A stretch of DNA of 64,000 nucleotides, from assembly GCF_003259505.1 (NCBI RefSeq), contig NZ_QLLK01000001.1:372001-436000 (forward strand). Reading direction: 5' to 3'. The position numbers and the translations under genes were made by a program. The stretch is from Algoriphagus yeomjeoni. Its GTDB lineage: Bacteria > Bacteroidota > Bacteroidia > Cytophagales > Cyclobacteriaceae. The notes beneath the pieces were generated by a model that worked only from the letters and a program-made list of their open reading frames with translations, searched no databases and was not told the origin of the DNA. Positions 41,345 to 49,910 of this stretch are shown piece by piece (the first letter of the stretch is position 1; every line of letters starts with the position of its first letter).

Positions 41345-42353
41345 CAATCATTTCCGCGCCAATTCCATTTCCTTCAGGAAAAATCACTTCTTCTGGTGTG
41401 ATGATCACTCCTTTGGCAGGATCTTTAGAAAGAAGCATCGCGCCATCCATATCTACATAGTCCAGCAGCGGTGCAATATGAGCAATAGCTGTGATTCCCA
41501 CGGATGATTCAGTCATGCAGCCAACCATCGTTTTCATCCCAAGTTTTTTGGCTTCGTGAATCATACGAAGTCCAGGCGTGATTCCTCCTGCTTTAACCAA
41601 CTTCACATTGACTCCATGAAACAAGCCATGACATTTTTTCACATCAGATTCTACGATGCAGCTTTCATCTGCGATTATAGGTAATTTGCTGTGCTTAAAA
41701 ACCTCCCTCATTCCTTCCAAGTCATCCTTTCCCAGTGGTTGCTCCATGAACTCTACACCCAATTTTTTTAATTCACCAGAATAATTGATAGCCTGCTCTG
41801 CGGTCCACGCGCAATTTGCATCGATTCTGAAGATAGCATCTGTATGCTTTCGAAGTTCTCGGATAATCGCCAAGTCATCAGAAGTACCCAGCTTAATTTT
41901 ATAGATCGGCCAGTGAACTTCCTTCATTTTTGCCACCATTTTCTCCACCGTATCGATTCCAATCGTAAAGTTTGTTAGGGGAATATCAGCAGGATTAAGT
42001 GCCAGCAATTCGTATAGTTTCTTTCCGAAATTCTTAGAATAGATATCCCATGCGGCCATATCTAGGGCACACTGAGCAAAAGGATTGTCTTTAAAAATGT
42101 CTTTGCCAAGACTCCAAAGTTTAGCAGGAGTTTCCCATTTACCTTTTTCTACAACAGGTCTGAAATTCTCCAAACATTCCATCATATTAGTGATGGTCAT
42201 GCCGTAAAATGGATTCGTAGTCGATTCGCCTAAACCGTAAAATGCACCATCTTGCAGTTTTACTAGTAAGGTGTCTTGCACATCCCTGCTTTGGTGGGCG
42301 ATGGTAAATGTGTGTTTGAGCGGAAGATCGACTACGTGAAAAGATAAATTCAT
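41340..42353 (-). CDS. Dipeptide epimerase (L-Ala-D/L-Glu epimerase type), enolase superfamily
   Basis: Enolase-superfamily enzyme of 337 residues, mandelate-racemase/muconate type. The catalytic Lys pair is Lys152/Lys154 (KIKLG), the metal ligands are Asp178 (RIDANCAW), Glu204 (MEQPL) and Asp229 (IADESC), and the second catalytic Lys lies in VNVKLVKAGG (Lys251). The typical role is epimerising L-Ala-D-Glu to L-Ala-L-Glu during murein peptide recycling. The substrate cannot be fixed by sequence alone, since the family varies. A -7 box is at 42377-42384. The stop codon runs into the heptad array. Confidence 0.9.
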   Translation of the reverse strand: MNLSFHVVDLPLKHTFTIAHQSRDVQDTLLVKLQDGAFYGLGESTTNPFYGMTITNMMECLENFRPVVEKGKWETPAKLWSLGKDIFKDNPFAQCALDMAAWDIYSKNFGKKLYELLALNPADIPLTNFTIGIDTVEKMVAKMKEVHWPIYKIKLGTSDDLAIIRELRKHTDAIFRIDANCAWTAEQAINYSGELKKLGVEFMEQPLGKDDLEGMREVFKHSKLPIIADESCIVESDVKKCHGLFHGVNVKLVKAGGITPGLRMIHEAKKLGMKTMVGCMTESSVGITAIAHIAPLLDYVDMDGAMLLSKDPAKGVIITPEEVIFPEGNGIGAEMID

Positions 42354-42376
42354 TTCGGGAAATATTCTATTTGGAG

Positions 42377-42384
42377 CAAAATTA
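42377..42384 (-). promoter_or_regulatory. -7 box of the dipeptide epimerase gene
   Basis: TAATTTTG on the minus strand fits TAnnTTTG, about 23 bases before the ATG at 42353. No -33 element is clear. Confidence 0.45.
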
Positions 42385-42446
42385 AAGCGTTTTTTGCTTG
42401 TATGGTAGAAAGGATTACATTTTATTCAAGGTAAATAGAAATAATT

Positions 42447-43928
42447 ATGAAAGCCAATTCTAAATTCTCAATTAGCTTGTTTTTGCTGTTATTGATTTCA
42501 ATACTTAGTTGTAAAACAGCAAATGTTTCAAATTCAGAGGCTACTCAGGTTTCCACTCTTGAATCCGCCTACTCAAAATTCAAAGAATCGGATATCACTC
42601 ATAGAAGGTTCAAGCATGCTGACTTGCAGCCTTTGATTCAGAAACATGCTGATGCTTTTGTGGTCACTAAATTGGGAGAATCAGTGGAAGGCAGAAGTAT
42701 TTCCAGCTTGGATTGGGGAGAAGGTAAGACCAAGGTAATGCTCTGGTCTCAAATGCACGGAAATGAAAGTACAGCAACTATGTCTCTTTTTGACCTATTC
42801 AATTTTCTGGAAGCGAATGGAGACGAATATGACGAACTTCGTGCACTCTTAAAATCTAATCTTGATCTCAAATTCATCCCGATGATCAATCCCGATGGAG
42901 CCGAGCAGTTCAAGCGGAGAAATGCGATTGATATCGATTTGAATCGTGATGCGATTTCTCAGATTTCTCCTGAAGCTATCATTTTGAAAGGGGCTAGAGA
43001 TGATTTTGAACCAGAATTTGGGTTCAACCTGCACGATCAGCAGATTTATTACAATGCCTCAGGAACCCCTAAACAAGCTACTATTTCAGTTTTGGCTCCA
43101 GCCTATAATTATGCTACCGATGTAAATAAGGTAAGAACAAGGGCGATGCAAACAATCGTTGGGATGAATGAGGTTTTGCAGCAAGTAGTGCCTGGCCATG
43201 TCGGGAAATATAATGATGCCTTTGAACCTAGAGCTTTCGGAGATAATATTACTAAGTGGGGAACGAGTACGATTTTGATAGAATCTGGAGGTTACCCAAA
43301 TGACCCGGATAAGCAGTACATCCGCCAGTTGAATTTTATGATAATCCTCAATGCCTTGGAGCAAATCGCGAGTAGAAGCTACGAGCAATATACTACTGAA
43401 GAGTATTTTGCTATTCCTGATAACGACTTGCAACTGGTTGACTTGCTACTCAATGAAGTTCAGGTACCGGTGAATGGGAACTACTATCCAGTGGATCTTG
43501 GCATCAGACGTAGAGATATTACCGCAGGAGACACTTATTACATGTCTGCTTCTGTGGATGACCTAGGGGACTTGCAGGTGTATTTTGGATTGGAGGATTT
43601 TGATGCTTCAGGGCTAAAGTACGTGGAGGGAGAAGTTTATGAAACGGCTTTTGAGTCGGTGGCTTCCCTAGACGATGCAAAGGTAATGGAGCTTTTGAAG
43701 CAGGGATACTTGGCTGTGAAAGTTAATAATGGAGCAAAAGGAGACTTACACCAGCTTCCGATTTTGGTACTGAAAAGTACCGAGTCATTCTCCTCAGGTT
43801 GGAAAACGGGAGAAAGCACAAATTTCTTTTTGGAGAAGGATGGAGTTAGAAAATATGCTGTTGTAAATGGCTATTTGATAGATCTGGAAAATCCAAAAGA
43901 TCAAGAATTTAAGCAGCGTGTTTATTGA
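42447..43928 (+). CDS. M14 family zinc carboxypeptidase, lipoprotein
   Basis: Secreted metallocarboxypeptidase of 493 residues. The lipobox ends at Cys22 (SILSC). M14 zinc ligands are His104 and Glu107 (QMHGNEST) and His196 (FNLHDQQ), and the catalytic Glu is Glu279 (ILIESGGYP). The NPDGAEQFKRRN block matches the family. The C-terminal ~190 residues form an added region of unknown role. Cleavage of C-terminal residues from peptides, possibly of cell-wall origin, is expected. It is followed by the HicAB pair, separated by the 43938-43971 dyad. Confidence 0.9.
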   Translation: MKANSKFSISLFLLLLISILSCKTANVSNSEATQVSTLESAYSKFKESDITHRRFKHADLQPLIQKHADAFVVTKLGESVEGRSISSLDWGEGKTKVMLWSQMHGNESTATMSLFDLFNFLEANGDEYDELRALLKSNLDLKFIPMINPDGAEQFKRRNAIDIDLNRDAISQISPEAIILKGARDDFEPEFGFNLHDQQIYYNASGTPKQATISVLAPAYNYATDVNKVRTRAMQTIVGMNEVLQQVVPGHVGKYNDAFEPRAFGDNITKWGTSTILIESGGYPNDPDKQYIRQLNFMIILNALEQIASRSYEQYTTEEYFAIPDNDLQLVDLLLNEVQVPVNGNYYPVDLGIRRRDITAGDTYYMSASVDDLGDLQVYFGLEDFDASGLKYVEGEVYETAFESVASLDDAKVMELLKQGYLAVKVNNGAKGDLHQLPILVLKSTESFSSGWKTGESTNFFLEKDGVRKYAVVNGYLIDLENPKDQEFKQRVY

Positions 43929-43937
43929 TAAATCAAT

Positions 43938-43971
43938 TTCCAAAAGGTAAATAAATATTTACCTTTTGGAA
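43938..43971 (+). promoter_or_regulatory. Dyad upstream of hicA: operator and possible terminator
   Basis: Perfect 15-bp arms TTCCAAAAGGTAAAT and ATTTACCTTTTGGAA around a 4-base spacer. It lies 9 bases after the M14 stop and 24 bases before hicA. The right arm carries TTTTG, which may be the -33 element; TAATATTG at 43983-43990 is a possible imperfect -7 box. It could be an autoregulatory HicB operator, or end the M14 transcript (T-rich tail). Confidence 0.6.
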
Positions 43972-43995
43972 TCATTTTTTAGTAATATTGTTTTT

Positions 43996-44184
43996 ATGAA
44001 GAGTTCTGAATTGTTAAGACTGCTTGAAAAAGATGGATGGTTTTCAGTTTCCCAGAAAGGCTCCCATCTTAAAATGAAGCATGCAACAAAGGGCGGAACC
44101 ATTATTTTCCCAAATCACGGAAGTAAAGAGGTCGGTAAAGGCCTTGAGAGAAAAATTAAAAAAGATGCTGGGATTGCTAAATAA
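43996..44184 (+). CDS. hicA: HicA-type toxin
   Basis: Small mRNA-interferase-type toxin of 62 residues from the ATG at 43996; the frame is open to 43966 but that extension overlaps the dyad. The core is KSSELLRLLEKDGW, GSHLKMKHATKGG with the catalytic His (GSH), and FPNHGSKEVGKGL. HicA toxins cleave mRNA when not bound by HicB. The antitoxin gene starts 6 bases after its stop. Gene order is toxin first, usual for hicAB. The dyad upstream is a candidate operator. Confidence 0.88.
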   Translation: MKSSELLRLLEKDGWFSVSQKGSHLKMKHATKGGTIIFPNHGSKEVGKGLERKIKKDAGIAK

Positions 44185-44190
44185 AAGATA

Positions 44191-44580
44191 ATGAAGACAA
44201 AAAAACTTAAAATGATTTTGGAAAAAACTGATACTGGTTTTTCAGCTTTTTCTGAATCCTATGCAATTTTCACAACTGGAGCTACAATCCCTGAGTTATT
44301 AAATAATGCCTTAGAAGCGGTTAATTTTTATTTTGAGGAAGAAAATAATAATTTTAATTCGGAGGATTTAAAATTTGAAATTGATTTTCAACAATTCTTT
44401 CAATACTATAAGGTGTTGAATTCAAAGTTCCTGGCTGAAAAAATTGGGATGAACCCTACACTTCTTTCACAGTATGTACAGGGCCAAAAAAAACCATCTG
44501 ATAAACAAACTCAGAAAATTCTGTTGGGGATTCATCAAATTGGAAAGGAACTATCAGAAATTAATCTCATTCACAGTTAA
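44191..44580 (+). CDS. hicB: HicB-type antitoxin with C-terminal helix-turn-helix
   Basis: Antitoxin of 129 residues paired with HicA. The N-terminal part (about 1-60) matches the partly degraded RNase H-like fold of HicB (TGFSAFSESYAIFTTGATIPELLNNALEAVNFYFEE). A helix-turn-helix DNA-binding region follows at about 80-125 (SKFLAEKIGMNPTLLSQYVQG). The protein should bind HicA and repress its own promoter, probably at the 43938-43971 dyad. A terminator at 44590 ends the operon. Confidence 0.85.
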   Translation: MKTKKLKMILEKTDTGFSAFSESYAIFTTGATIPELLNNALEAVNFYFEEENNNFNSEDLKFEIDFQQFFQYYKVLNSKFLAEKIGMNPTLLSQYVQGQKKPSDKQTQKILLGIHQIGKELSEINLIHS

Positions 44581-44589
44581 ACAATATTA

Positions 44590-44613
44590 AACCCGCTTCT
44601 TGGCGGGTTATTT
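44590..44613 (+). terminator. Intrinsic terminator after hicB
   Basis: 7-bp stem AACCCGC / GCGGGTT with a 6-base loop, followed by ATTTG. It lies 10 bases past the stop. Confidence 0.82.
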
Positions 44614-44646
44614 GTTAATTAGCTAACGTCCATAATTTTTAAAACA

Positions 44647-45378
44647 ATGAAAAAAAATCTTTCCGCAATTCTTTTCGCCGTAGCGATCGTCATTGCATCT
44701 ATCGTACTGGGAAACGCTATTATCAATCGAAACCGGCCTCAGGGTACAATCAACGTGACAGGTTTGGGAGAGAGCAATTTCACCTCTGACTTAGTTGTGT
44801 GGGAAGGAAATTTCAGTAGAGAAAGCTTCGACTTGAAATCTGCTTATGCTGATCTGGAGAAAGACAGAAAACTGGTTTCAGACTATTTGATCTCCAAAGG
44901 CATTCCTGCCGAGAAGTTGATTTTCAACGCAGTAAATACCAATCCAAAGTATCAGCAGAATTACTCCAACGATGGGAGGTATTTGGGACAGACCTTCGAT
45001 GGATACACACTCAATCAATCCCTGAAAATTGAATCCACCGAAGTGGAAAAAGTCGAGAAAATCTCTAGGGAAATCACCGAGTTATTGAATCAAGGAATTG
45101 CTTTTTACTCCCAGCAGCCAAGATACTATTACACTGAGCTGGAATCACTCAAACTGGAGATGATTGCCAAAGCTACCGAGGATGCCCGTATCCGGGCCGA
45201 GCGCATCGCAGAAAACTCCAAAGGAGATCTCGGAGACCTGATCTCAGCGAATATGGGAATATTTCAGATCACAGGTCAAAACTCCGGCGAAGACTATTCC
45301 TGGGGTGGTACTTTCAACACCGCAGACAAAAATAAAACTGCTTCGATTACGATGAAGCTAATTTTTGAGGTGGATTAA
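44647..45378 (+). CDS. SIMPL domain (DUF541) protein
   Basis: Protein of 243 residues with an N-terminal membrane anchor (about 6-24) and one periplasmic SIMPL domain: INVTGLGESNFTSDLVVWEG, then a long repeat-like region (YADLEKDRKLVSDYL, TEVEKVEKISREITELLNQG, IAKATEDARIRAERIAENSKGDLGDLI). SIMPL proteins form large oligomeric assemblies in other bacteria; the function here is unknown. It stands after the hicAB terminator. Confidence 0.88.
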   Translation: MKKNLSAILFAVAIVIASIVLGNAIINRNRPQGTINVTGLGESNFTSDLVVWEGNFSRESFDLKSAYADLEKDRKLVSDYLISKGIPAEKLIFNAVNTNPKYQQNYSNDGRYLGQTFDGYTLNQSLKIESTEVEKVEKISREITELLNQGIAFYSQQPRYYYTELESLKLEMIAKATEDARIRAERIAENSKGDLGDLISANMGIFQITGQNSGEDYSWGGTFNTADKNKTASITMKLIFEVD

Positions 45379-45424
45379 ATACCCAAGACTATAAACAATT
45401 TTGTTTCTCACAGCTTTTATAAAT

Positions 45425-45943
45425 GTGAGAGCTACTCTTCTATTAACTCTATTTTCTTTTTCCCTTATGCTTTATCAGTTTGACAAAAATTCCTCGGCTT
45501 CTGATTGGAGAATTGTTGATGATGTGGTGATGGGCGGAAGGTCTGATGGCTCTTTCCGTATTAATGAGGAAGGAAATGGGGTGTTTGAAGGTTCGGTATC
45601 CTTAGAAAATAACGGGGGTTTTTCATCTGTCCGGCATAGAGCTACTTTTCAGGTTCAAGGTCAGAAAACCATTAAAATCAGATTGAAAGGAGATGGGAGC
45701 AACTATCAATTTCGAGTGAAAGCAGATACAAATGACCGTCATTCCTACATCGCGGACTTCCAGACGTCTGGGGATTGGCAAACTGTAGAAATCCAGCTTT
45801 CAGCTATGTATCCAGCTTTTCGTGGAAGAAATCTGTCTATCCCCAACTTTAATCAAGCAAAGATTGAAGAGATAGCATTTTTGATTGGCAATAAAAAGGC
45901 TCAAACTTTTCGCCTAGAGATAAAGTCAATCGAGCTTATTTGA
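45425..45943 (+). CDS. CIA30 family protein (NADH:ubiquinone oxidoreductase intermediate-associated type)
   Basis: Protein of 172 residues from the GTG at 45425, which gives a plausible signal sequence (MRATLLLTLFSFSLMLYQF); a TTG at 45401 would add eight residues. The CIA30 fold follows: WRIVDDVVMGGRSDGSF, SLENNGGFSSVRH, RLKGDGSNYQFRVK, and the C-terminal IEEIAFLIGNKKAQTF. In Bacteroidota these proteins are of uncertain function; the carbohydrate-binding-like fold may matter more than complex I. It lies 46 bases after the SIMPL gene. Confidence 0.82.
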   Translation: MRATLLLTLFSFSLMLYQFDKNSSASDWRIVDDVVMGGRSDGSFRINEEGNGVFEGSVSLENNGGFSSVRHRATFQVQGQKTIKIRLKGDGSNYQFRVKADTNDRHSYIADFQTSGDWQTVEIQLSAMYPAFRGRNLSIPNFNQAKIEEIAFLIGNKKAQTFRLEIKSIELI

Positions 45944-46007
45944 GCGTAGTTCCTCAAGTCTGAATCAGGCATTTAACAGAAATAAATCTTCGTTAGCTCT
46001 AGGTACT

Positions 46008-46015
46008 TATCTTTG
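46008..46015 (+). promoter_or_regulatory. -7 box upstream of rlmF
   Basis: TATCTTTG is an exact TAnnTTTG match ending at 46015. It would place the transcription start near 46022, downstream of the GTG at 46015, supporting the rlmF start at 46033. Confidence 0.5.
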
Positions 46016-46032
46016 TGCTAGATCGAATTGAT

Positions 46033-46983
46033 GTGAAAGAGAACAAGACTACCAAAACCGCCCTTCATCCCCGCAATGCCCATCGGGAGCGTTACGATTT
46101 TCCAAGCTTAATTGGCAGTCAGCCTGAGTTGAGCAAATACGTGGCAGAAAATAAATACGGAGACCTCAGCATAGATTTCGCCGACCCAAATGCGGTCAAA
46201 GAACTCAATCGAGCTTTGTTGAAGCATTTTTATCAGGTTTCAGCGTGGGATATTCCAGAGGGATATCTTTGTCCTCCCATTCCAGGTAGAGCAGATTACC
46301 TTCACTATGTCGCGGATATGCTGGCGCAAAGCAATTCAGAAAAACTTCCAAAAGGCGAAGACATCAAAGTTTTGGATATTGGAACAGGGGCAAATTGTAT
46401 CTATCCCATACTCGGAAATTCCATATACAATTGGAACTTCATAGGCTCAGAGATAGACGAAAAAGCCTTAGATTCTGCACAGGAGAATTTGTATGCAAAT
46501 CCCCAGTTTCGAGGAAAAATAACCCTAAGGCTTCAGGAAAACCCGAAGGAAATTCTCACTGGGATAATCAAATCTGACGATGTTTTCGACTTGGTAATCT
46601 GCAATCCTCCTTTTCATGAATCCCAAGCTGCTGCTGAAGCAGCGAGCACGAGAAAAGTCAAGAACCTCAAAGGCAAGGTGGGCAAGAAAGTTACCCTGAA
46701 TTTTGGCGGGAGAAATAATGAATTGTGGTGCGAAGGTGGCGAACTCGTTTTTATCCAAAAGATGATCCGGGAGAGTGTCACATTCAAGTACAACTGCTTT
46801 TGGTTCACTGCTATAGTATCCAAGGAAGAGCATGTACGAGAGTTGGTTTTAGCGTTGAAAAAAGCAAGAGTCGCTGACCGACAAGTGATAGAAATGACTC
46901 AGGGCAATAAGAAAAGTAGGTTTATTGCCTGGACTTTTTTGAATCCTGAGCAGCAGGAGAATTGGAGGAAGAGAAGATGGTGA
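46033..46983 (+). CDS. rlmF: 23S rRNA (adenine(1618)-N(6))-methyltransferase
   Basis: S-adenosylmethionine-dependent methyltransferase of 316 residues that makes m6A at position 1618 of 23S rRNA. The start I chose is the GTG at 46033 (MKENKTTKTALHPRN), which matches the family's short N-terminus and lies downstream of the -7 box; the frame is open back to 46015. Blocks present are LHPRNAHRERYDF, WDIPEGYLCPPIPGRADYLHY, LDIGTGANCIYP (SAM-binding), Glu140 (FIGSEID) and the catalytic NPPF at 191-194. It is convergent with osmC. Confidence 0.94.
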   Translation: MKENKTTKTALHPRNAHRERYDFPSLIGSQPELSKYVAENKYGDLSIDFADPNAVKELNRALLKHFYQVSAWDIPEGYLCPPIPGRADYLHYVADMLAQSNSEKLPKGEDIKVLDIGTGANCIYPILGNSIYNWNFIGSEIDEKALDSAQENLYANPQFRGKITLRLQENPKEILTGIIKSDDVFDLVICNPPFHESQAAAEAASTRKVKNLKGKVGKKVTLNFGGRNNELWCEGGELVFIQKMIRESVTFKYNCFWFTAIVSKEEHVRELVLALKKARVADRQVIEMTQGNKKSRFIAWTFLNPEQQENWRKRRW

Positions 46984-47013
46984 TAAATTTAAAATTTCCA
47001 AACCCAGAAATAA

Positions 47014-47052
47014 AAAAGTCGATTTGAGGAAATTCAAATCGACTTTCTTGTG
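47014..47052. terminator. Bidirectional terminator between rlmF and osmC
   Basis: Arms AAAGTCGATTTGA and TCAAATCGACTTT with a 5-base loop, flanked by A and T runs. It serves convergent genes; on the minus strand it lies beyond the osmC heptad array. Confidence 0.85.
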
Positions 47053-47108
47053 TCTAGATACTTGATACTAATTTCTTGAATCTTGTTTCTAGCTTCTTGG
47101 TTCTTAAT
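47046..47108 (-). repeat. Degenerate 7-base tandem array at the 3' end of osmC
   Basis: Nine consecutive heptads; plus-strand examples are TCTTGTG, TCTAGAT, ACTTGAT, TCTTGAA. The consensus on the osmC sense strand is NNNWAGW. The osmC stop codon (47104-47106) lies inside the last heptad. Confidence 0.8.
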
Positions 47109-47514
47109 TTAACGTGCTTTCCACACTGATCTCCAAATCCAAAACTCTGGATATTGGGCAGTTTTCCTCCGCATCTTTCACTAGTTCATCGAATTTGCTT
47201 TGGTCGATTCCTTCGACTTTTGCTTTGAGCACCAAATGTGATTTTTTCAGTGTTCCTTCTTCAAAGGTGATATTCGCCGTCACATCCAATTCTTCAGCTG
47301 TAAAGCCTGCTTCCTGTAAGTTGAAGCTCAATTTCATAGCGAAACATCCAGAATGTGCCGCTGCGATCAATTCTTCAGGATTTGTCCCTACTCCACTTTC
47401 GAATCTGGATCCAAAGGAGTATTGTGTTTTGTCTAAAACAGAACTTGGTGTTGTCAAAGTACCTTTGCCATCTTTACCTGTTCCTTGCCATACGGCAGTT
47501 GCTTTTCTGATCAT
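47104..47514 (-). CDS. osmC: OsmC family peroxiredoxin
   Basis: OsmC/Ohr-type thiol peroxidase of 136 residues that reduces organic hydroperoxides. The two redox cysteines are Cys57 (AAAHSGCFAM) and Cys119 (EENCPISRVL), at the usual positions. Other blocks are RKATAVWQGTGKDGKG at the start and FGSRFESGVGTNPEELI. It is most like the OsmC subfamily. It is convergent with rlmF; the stop runs into the heptad array. Confidence 0.93.
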   Translation of the reverse strand: MIRKATAVWQGTGKDGKGTLTTPSSVLDKTQYSFGSRFESGVGTNPEELIAAAHSGCFAMKLSFNLQEAGFTAEELDVTANITFEEGTLKKSHLVLKAKVEGIDQSKFDELVKDAEENCPISRVLDLEISVESTLN

Positions 47515-47595
47515 AGTCTAAAAGATTTTAGGGTTAAAAGTTATAGTAGTTAAAGGGAAATATGTGCGTAAAAGTTCATCTAGAGGTAGGAAACC

Positions 47596-48771
47596 TCAAC
47601 TTTCCACTTGTTTCAGTTTTGACTTCACTGGTGGATTTATTGATACTTTTTTTCCTGCCAAATTCTGAAATACTTCTAAATACTGATCGGTGACATAGTC
47701 CCAATTGTATCGCTGAATCAGTCCTTCCCGCGCAGTGCTACGGAAATATGCCAGTCGCTCTTTACTGCTTTCTGCGGCTTCTACGATATCCTGAACCGAT
47801 TCTTTAGTCTTTTGGAAATACCAACCATGCTTTCCATTTTGAAGCATTTCCTGATTGAATGGGGTGTCCAACGCCAAAATGGCGCAACCAAACCCGAGTG
47901 CTTTCAGCATCGCTGGGTTCGTACCTCCATACTCATGTCCATGGAAATAAGCATAGCAATGTGAGTACCAAGCCGCCAGCTCATTTTGATCTGTGATATA
48001 ACCCAAAAACAACAGCCTATCGTCGGCTATATTTTTCAGGACATTGGCATACTCGTCATTGAATGGTACGTCACCAACTATGACCAGCTTTCGTGTAGAA
48101 TTTGATTTCAAAAAACCTTCAATAATTAGATCTGCATTGTTGTCTGGGATAAGTCGGCCTACTATCAGAAAGTAATCCTGTGGCTCAATTCCCCATTTTT
48201 CAATGGGATCGGCAGCTACATCCGCACGAGGATTTGCCCCATAAGCGATGACTTTAGAGTCTGCATTGAACAAATCCTTATAGACGCGCTGCATTTCATC
48301 TGAGTCATTGATCAGTTGATCGTAGTATTTTGTGGCCATTTTGGATGCCCAGAAAAAATACTTGGACCCCATTCCTTTCCACTTTGGTCTAAGCCATTCC
48401 AGACCATCTACATTGATCACTGTTTTTTTTCTAAATAGTCTGGAAAACCAACCTATAGGCCCATTAGCGCTATTGACAACGAAAATCACATCCACGTCTG
48501 AGAAACAGGCATGCATCATGGAAAAGAAGGTATGCGAAAGTTGGGTGCCTATTTTGGATTCAATCGCTCCTATGTAAATGCATTCTATGCCGTTCACAAA
48601 TTTTGGGCGGACTTTAAAAAGTGATTTATGATTATACACACGTACATGAACACCTTTTGCTACGAGTCGCTCTCCGAGTTCTTTGACCATGGTATCATAC
48701 CCCCCATAGACGTAAGGGTATCCCTTTGCACCCATTATGGCTATTTTCAATTTTTTCTTAGCAGTTGCCAT
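47596..48771 (-). CDS. Glycosyltransferase, DUF1972-type GT-B (family 4-like)
   Basis: GT-B glycosyltransferase of 391 residues with the DUF1972 N-terminal domain (IAIMGAKGYPYVYGGYDTMVKEL) and a GT4-like C-terminal half (YFLIVGRLIPDNNADLIIEGF, then HGHEYGGTNPAMLKALGFGCAILAL with the EX7E-like acidic region). Members are often rhamnosyltransferases in polysaccharide loci. It overlaps the upstream glycosyltransferase gene by 25 bases (48747-48771) and is the last gene of the polysaccharide locus. Acceptor and donor sugars are unknown. Confidence 0.9.
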   Translation of the reverse strand: MATAKKKLKIAIMGAKGYPYVYGGYDTMVKELGERLVAKGVHVRVYNHKSLFKVRPKFVNGIECIYIGAIESKIGTQLSHTFFSMMHACFSDVDVIFVVNSANGPIGWFSRLFRKKTVINVDGLEWLRPKWKGMGSKYFFWASKMATKYYDQLINDSDEMQRVYKDLFNADSKVIAYGANPRADVAADPIEKWGIEPQDYFLIVGRLIPDNNADLIIEGFLKSNSTRKLVIVGDVPFNDEYANVLKNIADDRLLFLGYITDQNELAAWYSHCYAYFHGHEYGGTNPAMLKALGFGCAILALDTPFNQEMLQNGKHGWYFQKTKESVQDIVEAAESSKERLAYFRSTAREGLIQRYNWDYVTDQYLEVFQNLAGKKVSINPPVKSKLKQVES

Positions 48772-49895
48772 AAATGGTTCTCAATGTTTTCTCTAAAACT
48801 TTCCAAACTGAACTCTTTCAACACGCGATCTCTACCGGCATTCCCAAATTTCACTCTAAGTTGTTGGTCCAAAATTAAACTAATTAACGCACTTACTGCC
48901 TTGTCTAGATCGTAAATTGGGATTAAGTATCCAGTTTCGCCCTCCAATACCATTTCCGAAGCCCCACCGGACTGGGTAGCAATGACTGGACAAGATGCTG
49001 CCATGGCTTCCAAAATAACTGTAGGAAAGGAATCTGGTAATATTGAAGGCAATACAAAAATATCCGTTGTCTGCAGGATGGAGCCTATATCTTCTCTAAA
49101 GCCAAGATTGGTGACGCAATTTTCTAACCTGTGTTCATTGATAAAATGCTTCATTTCCACTTCCAAATTCTCATATCCAGGATATGGATCTCCCACCATT
49201 ACAAAATGACAATGTGGATAAGATTTGGTAATCCGTTTGGCTATTTCTAAAAAGAAAAGCTGTCCTTTGCCTGGGTTAATCCTGCCCACCATAGTGATGA
49301 TTAGGTGATCATCGGCTATTCCTAGCTCCTGAGGCAGTATTCCAGGTTTTTCAAGAAAATCTGAGTAAGGAATTCCATTGTGGATAACTGTTGGTTTGGA
49401 TACGCTTAACTTCTCCTCCCAATGATTTTTCACAGCATTTGATACCACAATAGGCGAGGGAGTAGTACGATCTAACAATCTTCTCAACAGACCTACCAAA
49501 GGAGCAGGCCCCAGAAGGATTTCATGAATGTGCCAGGTATGAGGTATGTCGTTCGTCCTAGCCCAATGTGCACCGATAACTACGGCTAAGGTGTTGGAAT
49601 AGACTAGGTCGAAATGGAACTCACGGTGGAGCTGACTTAAAAAAATATAGGCTTTATAGTTCATAATTAGCCTATTCACAAGGCCAGAAATAGTCACATA
49701 CTTCCGGCGTAAAATTCCGAGGTTTTGAATATGAACAATAGCACCCAACTCCAAAAGGTCTTGTTGCAACGGACCTGGTTCAGGCAGCACAACCACTGCT
49801 TTTAGCCCAGCACTTTTATAAACTTTTACTACTTCTATCAGAATTCTGGAAGAGCCATATCGGTCTGAGGAACTATTGAGGAAAAGTACTGTCAA
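48747..49895 (-). CDS. Glycosyltransferase family 4 (GT-B)
   Basis: Glycosyltransferase of 382 residues. The start codon appears to be TTG at 49895, giving MTVLFLNSSSDRYGSS, a typical GT4 opening. Blocks include YSNTLAVVIGAHWA, ITMVGRINPGKGQLFFLEIA, and the donor-site region FVLPSILPDSFPTVILEAMAASCPVIATQSGG with EX7E-type Glu residues. It probably adds one sugar during repeat-unit assembly. The next gene upstream lies 15 bases away, and it overlaps the downstream one. Confidence 0.9.
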   Translation of the reverse strand: MTVLFLNSSSDRYGSSRILIEVVKVYKSAGLKAVVVLPEPGPLQQDLLELGAIVHIQNLGILRRKYVTISGLVNRLIMNYKAYIFLSQLHREFHFDLVYSNTLAVVIGAHWARTNDIPHTWHIHEILLGPAPLVGLLRRLLDRTTPSPIVVSNAVKNHWEEKLSVSKPTVIHNGIPYSDFLEKPGILPQELGIADDHLIITMVGRINPGKGQLFFLEIAKRITKSYPHCHFVMVGDPYPGYENLEVEMKHFINEHRLENCVTNLGFREDIGSILQTTDIFVLPSILPDSFPTVILEAMAASCPVIATQSGGASEMVLEGETGYLIPIYDLDKAVSALISLILDQQLRVKFGNAGRDRVLKEFSLESFRENIENHLWQLLRKN

Positions 49896-49910
49896 TTGAA
49901 AAATCAGTTG

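Noticed and set aside
47114..47521. A long plus-strand frame opposite osmC
   Set aside because: It mirrors the osmC codons (Ser/Leu-rich antisense) and has no promoter.
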